NCBI GenBank assembly: GCA_937897005.1
Contig: CALCOQ010000039.1
Coordinates: forward strand, 1 to 11,895
Source: an uncultured euryarchaeote
GTDB taxonomy: Archaea; Thermoplasmatota; Poseidoniia; Poseidoniales; Poseidoniaceae
DNA length: 11,895 bases
Direction: 5' to 3'
Shown here: piece after piece, positions 7,782 to 11,895 of the stretch
Position numbering within the stretch: the first letter of the stretch is position 1
How the letters are laid out: every line of letters starts with the position of its first letter
Made by a program: the position numbers and the translations under genes
Notes under the pieces: model-generated
Told to the model about the DNA's origin: nothing
Databases searched by the model: none
Seen by the model: the letters and a program-made list of their open reading frames with translations, nothing else

Positions 7782-8017
7782 CTCCGCTTGATGCGAACGC
7801 TGCTGAAGTCTCAATCTTTCGCAGAAGGGAACTTCCCATTTCAACGCAATCAACGCGTTGAACCATGCGTTGAAAATGCGTTAATGACTCGTTAATCAGT
7901 AATATTAGAATAAGAAATATTCACATTCTTCACAATTATCAGACCCCCCGCTATACGATTGACGCATTCAACCAATGCTCGATTAACGCGTCAACGCCTG
8001 AATGCTTATGAGCCGAT
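7782..8017. promoter_or_regulatory. Divergent promoter/control region between HMG-CoA reductase and the AAA-winged-helix operon
   Basis: This 236-base spacer separates two divergently transcribed genes and must hold both promoters. The centre (about 7893-7940) is AT-rich, with AATATT at 7901-7906 and again at 7916-7921, the second within GAATA-N5-TATTC (7908-7922); these are the best TATA-like candidates. A run of six C in GACCCCCCGC (7942-7951) sits right of centre, followed by CTATAC (7951-7956). GCGTT/AACGC repeats flank the AT-rich centre on both sides and overlap the likely promoters. No ribosome binding site precedes the GTG at 8018, so that transcript may be leaderless or may start at the ATG at 8036. 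Confidence 0.6.
7841..7997. repeat. Cluster of GCGTT/AACGC repeats, helically phased on the left arm
   Basis: At least eight copies of a short element with consensus AAYGCGTYAA / TTRACGCRTT are visible. Left arm: TCAACGC at 7841-7847; the perfect 12-base palindrome TCAACGCGTTGA at 7850-7861; ATGCGTTGAA at 7865; ATGCGTTAAT at 7876; and a decayed copy, ACTCGTTAAT, at 7887. The last three start exactly 11 bases apart, so they lie on one face of the helix. Right arm: TTGACGCATT at 7959-7968; the near-palindrome TTAACGCGTCAA at 7983-7994; and an overlapping TCAACGC at 7991-7997. About 60 bases of AT-rich and C-tract sequence without the motif separate the arms. This looks like multiple binding sites for one DNA-binding protein; the protein is not known. 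Confidence 0.75.
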
Positions 8018-9748
8018 GTGGAATTCACACCTATCATGCGACCTCTGGACATCGATGACCTCCCACCTATGAGGGAGAACCCATTCAATGGCCGACCATT
8101 GGAGCGTGGAGAGCATCGATTGCTGGGAGGCAGGGATGAACTGGTTTCTCGATTGACTTCATTGATAGGGCAGAGGTCTCCAAGGATGATATTGTTGAAG
8201 GGTGAACGCGGTTCAGGAAGAACATCATTAATCCATGCACTGGCTTCACAGACAGAACTTCACCGTTCATTCACCATGTTTCCTCATGAGAATCATGCAA
8301 CGCGTCTACTCGATGAGACCTTCTCGATGCTGGTAGGTTTCGACCGTCCTTCACATATCACTGCAATGGTGGATCACATGGTTGAGGCCGTCTCCTCATA
8401 TCATGGACCTCTGCAGTTGATATCCTATGATTTCCCAAGTGCATCAGGCCCTCTTCTGTGCTCATCAATGCAGCGTTTGTCCGGTGCATTGCGCCGCCTC
8501 AAGGCATTGGTGTTGGTCACCGTGACTCCAGAGCAGTTCCAGGCTTTTCCAGAGGACCTGGTCAATGAATTCGATAGCGTCATGAATCTTGAACCCGTTG
8601 ACGAGAATGGGATTAGAGACATCATCGAAAAGAGAATCGCTTCTGTCAGCCGCAAGAGTTGGCATTGTGATGAAGAATTGTTCGAAGCCTTGTATGATGA
8701 GACGCAGGGTCATCTCAGCAGACTGATGCGTAGGATGAGAGATCTAGTGGATAAGGCAAGAGCCAATGCTTCGAATAGAGAACAAGAGCTGGGTTGGCAA
8801 AGAGAAACCAAGCAGGAAGACTCCAATGCTCACAGCACCATGACCAAGATGGTCAGCCAAGAGGAAACAGGTGCTGATACCGTATCTCAGGACTATCAAG
8901 ATATCGAGAAAGGAGTGGAGAGCAACCCTTGGGGCCTTGATGAAGAAGAAGATTCTTTGTCACAAGAGATGCCACAGGAAATGACCGCCTTCGGTCTTGA
9001 ACCAGAGGAAGAAGAGTCAGAGCCTGATATTCAATCGAGGATGACGAGGCTTGATGCACCTGTGCCAAGTGGAATGTTTGGCTCATTAGCACGGAGGAAT
9101 CGCGAATCAATGCATGAATCACCGCCATTTGATCCTAAACATGATACTGAGGTTTTCCACCAACAGCAATCAGAACCGATGCATCAGGACGAGGCCATCG
9201 AGTTGTGGTTGGAGGAGAATGCTCCTTTGATGCAACCTGCGTCTCCAGCCACATCGGATGGGCAACACGAACACGCATCCGCACCGGTGCACCAGCAGGT
9301 ACCGCCATCTGCTGTATCTCCAGTCATGCCATCTCTTCCTTCAAGCCCTGCTCCAACCCTTCCTGCCTCACCAGAAACAGGGATGCCTATGCAACTGCCT
9401 GCAGGAAGTCAATATTCGGGATTGGCCAACAGGTTGGCTGGCCTGGCCCCTCAACCTGAAAGATGGAACAGTCAGAGCATTTCTTTGGATATCGAGAGGA
9501 TGCGCACATTGTCTGCTCATGAACGCCAGATAATGGAAGTTGCTTCGCAAAGAGAATTCTCACCATCGGATGATTTCCTGCGCTCAAGATTGGATGTCAA
9601 GAGGCCAAGAATGTCTCAACTTGCCAATGGATTGTACAAGGCTGGAATACTGGCGGTCAGGCAACATGGACGTAGTCGCTGGTTCAGTCTGACCAATGAT
9701 GCTCGGGCTCAGTTGATAGCATGGGGAATGCTGGAGGACTCAAGATGA
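8018..9748 (+). CDS. ORC/STAND-like AAA protein with degenerate P-loop and C-terminal winged helix
   Basis: Function unknown. The N-terminal 250 residues have an AAA/STAND NTPase layout: NPFNGRPL (21-28), LLGGRDEL (35-42, the GRxxEL helix of ORC-like and STAND proteins), a P-loop GERGSGRTS at 62-70, a Walker B-like strand LQLISYD (132-138), a sensor-1-like strand ALVLVTVT (163-170), and a helical lid rich in Arg (191-250). The P-loop Lys is Arg68 and no Glu follows the Walker B Asp, so ATP hydrolysis is doubtful. A long acidic then Pro/Gln/Ser-rich linker, probably disordered, spans about 255-480. A winged helix at about 495-572 (LSAHERQIMEVA ... RMSQLANGLYKAGIL ... RSRWFSLTNDA) resembles MarR-type DNA-binding domains. 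The AAA-lid-winged-helix order recalls Orc1/Cdc6, but the linker and the lost catalytic residues speak against a standard initiator. The start is GTG at 8018, without a ribosome binding site; ATG at 8036 is the alternative. Its end overlaps the next gene by ATGA. Confidence 0.75.
   Translation: MEFTPIMRPLDIDDLPPMRENPFNGRPLERGEHRLLGGRDELVSRLTSLIGQRSPRMILLKGERGSGRTSLIHALASQTELHRSFTMFPHENHATRLLDETFSMLVGFDRPSHITAMVDHMVEAVSSYHGPLQLISYDFPSASGPLLCSSMQRLSGALRRLKALVLVTVTPEQFQAFPEDLVNEFDSVMNLEPVDENGIRDIIEKRIASVSRKSWHCDEELFEALYDETQGHLSRLMRRMRDLVDKARANASNREQELGWQRETKQEDSNAHSTMTKMVSQEETGADTVSQDYQDIEKGVESNPWGLDEEEDSLSQEMPQEMTAFGLEPEEEESEPDIQSRMTRLDAPVPSGMFGSLARRNRESMHESPPFDPKHDTEVFHQQQSEPMHQDEAIELWLEENAPLMQPASPATSDGQHEHASAPVHQQVPPSAVSPVMPSLPSSPAPTLPASPETGMPMQLPAGSQYSGLANRLAGLAPQPERWNSQSISLDIERMRTLSAHERQIMEVASQREFSPSDDFLRSRLDVKRPRMSQLANGLYKAGILAVRQHGRSRWFSLTNDARAQLIAWGMLEDSR
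9733..9737 (+). promoter_or_regulatory. Ribosome binding site deciding the start of the propeller-like gene
   Basis: GGAGG lies inside the end of the AAA gene, seven bases before the ATG at 9745. It selects that ATG over the in-frame ATG at 9721, which has no such site and would give a longer overlap. Confidence 0.75.
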
Positions 9749-10791
9749 CAGAAGGTGAAGATTCCGTTGGCTGGAATGTCGCTTGGTCATGGAAGTCAGA
9801 GAACCGCATTGCGGGTTTATGCCACGTTGGGAATGGAGTTGCGGTGGCTTCAGGTCTTGAGGTCTTGATGATCAATTCTGACGGCTATCCCTCATGGCGA
9901 ACCCCTCTGCCTTTCCGCACCTTCAACATGGCATGCGCGGAGGGTAACCTCGGTGTTCTCGCTGGGCATGGTTTTCATGTTCTCCGCCTTTCCGATGGCA
10001 CAGTATTGCACGAGGGCAGGGCGACGAGCGGTGGTTTCTCGGACCTGTTGCCAAGGCCGGGTGGAGGCTGGGTGTTATCAGACCGCAAGGACCACTTGCA
10101 TCTGTTCAATCAAGAGGGCAGAGGAATCAGGCGCCTCAAGTGTGGCGGAGTACGCAAGTTGTTGGGTTGGTTTGATCGAGAACATTTGTTGATACATGAT
10201 TCTGAAGGTTTCATCCGTTGTCTTCGAGTGATTGGTGAAGATACTCAGCGGGCGATTGAGGACAGAGGCTGGAGTTGGTGCAGTCGCCTGGAAGAGGGCC
10301 AGTTGTTGATGCAAGCCGTTGATGGAGAGATCTGGGAGGGCATTCCACATCCCTTTGGATGGGATGTCATCCAGCGAATTGAGACCTTGGGACTGGAACC
10401 CGTGAATGGAACGATGGCCAGTGATGGTTGGTGGCTGTTGTCTCTGAATGGAGACCTTGAGAGATTACCACCTTTGGATCAACCCAGACAGATGGATGGA
10501 GGAGACCTGTTGGTAGGCGATGGCGTTTCAACCTTGGTCTCCTGTACCAGAGATGGATTGCTGAGGTGGTGGGAGGCGCCTGAATTGGCATTGCGCAGGC
10601 GTCGTCGTATTCAATCTGAGGTCGCTCAAGCCAGAGAGGAACTTGATTGGGAGAATCGAAAGAGTGTTTTCGTCGCTGCGCGTGATGCAGAAGATAATGG
10701 GCAATTATCCAAGGCTGCGGAGTTGTACCAGAAACTTGGACGGACGGACGATGTTCGAAGAATCCTCAAGATGAAGCGAGAGGAGGCTTGA
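9745..10791 (+). CDS. Beta-propeller-like protein with a C-terminal helical (TPR-like) segment
   Basis: Function unknown. I start it at the ATG overlapping the previous stop as ATGA, preceded by GGAGG; this gives 348 residues. Residues 1-280 consist of short repeated beta-strand blocks with Gly/Asp turns and aromatic strand ends: VAVASGLEVLMINSDGYPSW (33-52), HVLRLSDG (78-85), WVLSDRKDHLHLFNQEG (109-125), LLIHDSEGFIRCLRV (148-162), LLMQAVDGEIWEG (187-199), WWLLSLNGDLERLP (229-242) and LVSCTRDGLLRWWEAP (264-279). Six to seven such blocks suggest a WD40 or PQQ-like propeller; the last has the clearest WD-like form. After a basic stretch LRRRRR, residues 290-348 are helical, and the pair FVAARDAEDNGQLSKAAELYQKLG / RTDDVRRIL resembles a TPR hairpin. 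There is no signal peptide, so it is probably cytoplasmic. ATGA coupling to the AAA protein suggests the two act together, perhaps as scaffold and partner (inference). Confidence 0.7.
   Translation: MTEGEDSVGWNVAWSWKSENRIAGLCHVGNGVAVASGLEVLMINSDGYPSWRTPLPFRTFNMACAEGNLGVLAGHGFHVLRLSDGTVLHEGRATSGGFSDLLPRPGGGWVLSDRKDHLHLFNQEGRGIRRLKCGGVRKLLGWFDREHLLIHDSEGFIRCLRVIGEDTQRAIEDRGWSWCSRLEEGQLLMQAVDGEIWEGIPHPFGWDVIQRIETLGLEPVNGTMASDGWWLLSLNGDLERLPPLDQPRQMDGGDLLVGDGVSTLVSCTRDGLLRWWEAPELALRRRRRIQSEVAQAREELDWENRKSVFVAARDAEDNGQLSKAAELYQKLGRTDDVRRILKMKREEA
10782..10786 (+). promoter_or_regulatory. Ribosome binding site of the DUF357 gene
   Basis: GGAGG within the last codons of the propeller-like gene lies eight bases before the ATG at 10795 and supports that start and co-transcription. 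Confidence 0.7.
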
Positions 10792-10794
10792 GAG

Positions 10795-11094
10795 ATGGCT
10801 GAGGACAGGGTCTCCCTGGATTTGATTGAGAAGTATCTGCGATTGACTGAACAAGCCCGTGATAAGGCGACCCCATTGGTGGAACCGGGTAGTGTCGAGG
10901 AGGAGATGCTCAATGACATGCTGAAGATGGCAGATGATTATCGCAGCGATGCTCAACACTTTGTTGAGAATGGAGATTTAGTGAGGGCTTTCGGTGCGAT
11001 CAATTATGCTCATGCATGGATTGACGCAGGGGTTAGGATCGGTCTACTGGATGGGCATGGTGATGATTCATTATTCACCTTGCCTGCTGATTGA
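10795..11094 (+). CDS. DUF357 family protein
   Basis: This small all-helical protein has 99 residues, the usual size for DUF357, an almost exclusively archaeal family of unknown function. The family hallmark is the C-terminal helical hairpin: YRSDAQHFVENGDLVRAFGAI (about 49-69) followed by NYAHAWIDAGVRIGLLD (70-86), corresponding to the conserved pattern A-x-x-Y/F-L/V-x-x-G-D-x-V/L-R-A-F-A-x-I-x-Y-A-H-x-x-I/L-D-A. The N-terminal half, EKYLRLTEQARDKATPL, adds one amphipathic helix. There is no catalytic motif, membrane segment or signal peptide. It starts 3 bases after the stop of the propeller-like gene and ends 7 bases from the stop of a convergent regulator gene, so it closes the three-gene operon. 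The hairpin resembles HEPN/SAV_6107-like or four-helix-bundle domains used for protein contacts, but I would not assign a biochemical role. Confidence 0.85.
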   Translation: MAEDRVSLDLIEKYLRLTEQARDKATPLVEPGSVEEEMLNDMLKMADDYRSDAQHFVENGDLVRAFGAINYAHAWIDAGVRIGLLDGHGDDSLFTLPAD

Positions 11095-11101
11095 GGTCAC
11101 A

Positions 11102-11572
11102 TCATCGGGCACTTGATTTTCTGATGCTTTCACTCAATTCTTCAAGGCGCTGAAGTTTCTTCTGCATGGTATCAAGTTTCTCCATCGCCACATCTCTGAA
11201 TGGCTTTGAAGATTCACTGAAATTTCCAATCAGTCTGTAGATATGTTTCGGCCTACCTCTACCACCATCAGTTATTTTCTTGACCTCGATGAGCCCATAT
11301 TTCTTGAGATTTGAAACAGCGATGCTCACTTCAGGTTGGCGTAATCCACATGCCCGTTGTAAACCAGCGCTGTCATTGGCTCCATCAACTGAGAGAGAGA
11401 CCATGACAATGGCTGCAAACCCATTCACACCAATACGCTTCAGCAGTTCAATGACTTCAGCGATTTCCACATCGCTCATTTTTTCATGGTCCCGTGGAGT
11501 AGCGGTACTGGCGGATTCTGAACCCATCGAACCGAGTGCGACAAGATGACCACTTAAACATCCCACCGGCAT
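11102..11572 (-). CDS. Archaeal winged-helix transcriptional regulator (COG3355-like)
   Basis: Probable DNA-binding regulator. With the longest start (ATG 11572; 156 residues), a helix at 33-49 (SDVEIAEVIELLKRIGV) leads into a winged helix-turn-helix at about 50-114: FAAIVMVSLSVDGANDSAGL, the characteristic recognition helix LRQPEVSIAVSNLKKYGLI (77-95), and a basic wing with GGRGRPKHIYRL (103-114). The RQPEVS motif and GRPxxIYRL wing are typical of a euryarchaeal family of predicted regulators. A C-terminal amphipathic helix with heptad-like Leu/Met spacing (about 125-150) probably drives dimerisation. The first ~30 residues are low in complexity and may not be translated. ATG 11527 has TTTAAG at 11553-11558, 26-31 bases upstream, the right place for the TATA box of a leaderless transcript; ATG 11479 is a third choice. 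The target is unknown. It lies 21 bases downstream of the PIN gene on the same strand. Confidence 0.8.
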   Translation of the reverse strand: MPVGCLSGHLVALGSMGSESASTATPRDHEKMSDVEIAEVIELLKRIGVNGFAAIVMVSLSVDGANDSAGLQRACGLRQPEVSIAVSNLKKYGLIEVKKITDGGRGRPKHIYRLIGNFSESSKPFRDVAMEKLDTMQKKLQRLEELSESIRKSSAR

Positions 11573-11593
11573 TATCCGGAAATATTGGAATTA

Positions 11594-11895
11594 TCATTCC
11601 ATAACCAGTCTGAGGCGTTTGTTGGACACCACTTCAATCACTCTACAAGATGAATCCACCAACCTGCGTTTCAGTTCACGATCCACAGTCAACACCGGCC
11701 AACCCTCTTGCTCTGCAAGTATCAGTATCTGATCATCGGTGTGGGTTTGTTCATCAACTGCGAGGACGATTGGGTCCGCTCTTGAATCAAGAAGGTCGAG
11801 GAGAAGGTTCTTTCCACCATCATTCAATACCTGGAGTTCTGATCTGACTGGATCCAGTATTGCGAATCGATAGGGCCCAATCAACTCGATCAGGC
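11594..11895 (-). CDS. PIN-domain protein, Fcf1/VapC9-like (N-terminus outside the window)
   Basis: PIN domains are metal-dependent ribonucleases with a cluster of acidic residues. The visible 100 residues match the C-terminal two thirds of the archaeal Fcf1-like PIN proteins (COG1412 type): RFAILDPVRSELQVL corresponds to the strand-helix with the conserved Glu of the vxxEL motif, TDDQILILAEQEGWPVLTVDREL carries the central Asp pair and the late Asp of the nuclease site, and KRRLVDSSCRVIEVVSNKRLRL is the typical C-terminal strand ending. The expected first strand with its DTN-type Asp (about 30-40 residues) would lie beyond the right edge. The frame is open to the last base; the TTG at 11884 is internal and not a start. 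In archaea these proteins are linked to rRNA processing by homology to eukaryotic Fcf1, or to toxin-antitoxin pairs; the standalone form here cannot be decided. It is transcribed ahead of the winged-helix regulator with a 21-base gap. Confidence 0.8.
   Translation of the reverse strand, partial: LIELIGPYRFAILDPVRSELQVLNDGGKNLLLDLLDSRADPIVLAVDEQTHTDDQILILAEQEGWPVLTVDRELKRRLVDSSCRVIEVVSNKRLRLVME

Noticed and set aside
7782..7853. N-terminal extension of HMG-CoA reductase from TTG 7853
   Set aside because: The extra 24 residues are not in the family, and numbering from ATG 7781 matches the known catalytic positions; not excluded, since GGAG abuts the ATG too closely.
9205..9533. Plus-strand open frames within the Pro-rich linker region (9205-9459, 9258-9533)
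   Set aside because: They overlap the supported AAA-winged-helix gene in other frames and show no family features.
9721..9744. Longer start of the propeller-like gene at ATG 9721
   Set aside because: The GGAGG at 9733-9737 and the ATGA overlap fit ATG 9745; the extra eight residues have no support.
8018..9748. Calling this gene orc1/cdc6
   Set aside because: The domain order is suggestive, but the P-loop Lys and Walker B Glu are missing, a long linker precedes the winged helix, and the N-terminal motifs fit STAND/ORC-like proteins in general.

Overview
The window looks archaeal, most likely from a Thermoplasmatota-type euryarchaeon such as a marine Poseidoniia/MGII-like lineage. The reasons are a complete SMC-ScpA-ScpB operon, an SMC of archaeal style, a class II HMG-CoA reductase (the class known from Thermoplasmatales and Archaeoglobus), an archaea-restricted DUF357 protein, an archaeal RQPEVS-type winged-helix regulator and an Fcf1/VapC9-like PIN protein. 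The lineage is an inference; the archaeal assignment is fairly firm. Genes are tightly packed, with ATGA and TGAATG junctions, GGAGG/GAGGTGA ribosome binding sites and only two non-coding gaps longer than 100 bases. I see no tRNA, rRNA, CRISPR array, insertion sequence or integrase.

Layout. (1) Bases 1-401 (+): the 3' end of an unrecognised gene with one membrane segment and a C-terminal four-cysteine knuckle. (2) Bases 552-6462 (+): smc, scpA and scpB in one operon encoding the whole chromosome condensation complex; each subunit carries an acidic or Ala/Glu-rich C-terminal tail. (3) Bases 6480-7781 (-): class II HMG-CoA reductase, convergent with scpB, for mevalonate and archaeal lipid synthesis. 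(4) Bases 7782-8017: a divergent intergenic region with a helically phased array of GCGTT/AACGC repeats around an AT-rich centre. (5) Bases 8018-11094 (+): a three-gene operon: an ORC/STAND-like AAA protein with a degenerate P-loop and a C-terminal winged helix, a beta-propeller-like protein with a helical tail, and a DUF357 protein. (6) Bases 11102-11895 (-): a winged-helix regulator and, upstream of it, a PIN-domain protein cut by the window edge.

The least explained part is the combination of (4) and (5): an iteron-like repeat array directly upstream of a non-canonical AAA/winged-helix protein co-transcribed with a propeller protein and DUF357. It could be an autoregulated operon or, more speculatively, a DNA-maintenance or origin-linked module close to the condensin operon. 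The sequence alone does not decide between these.
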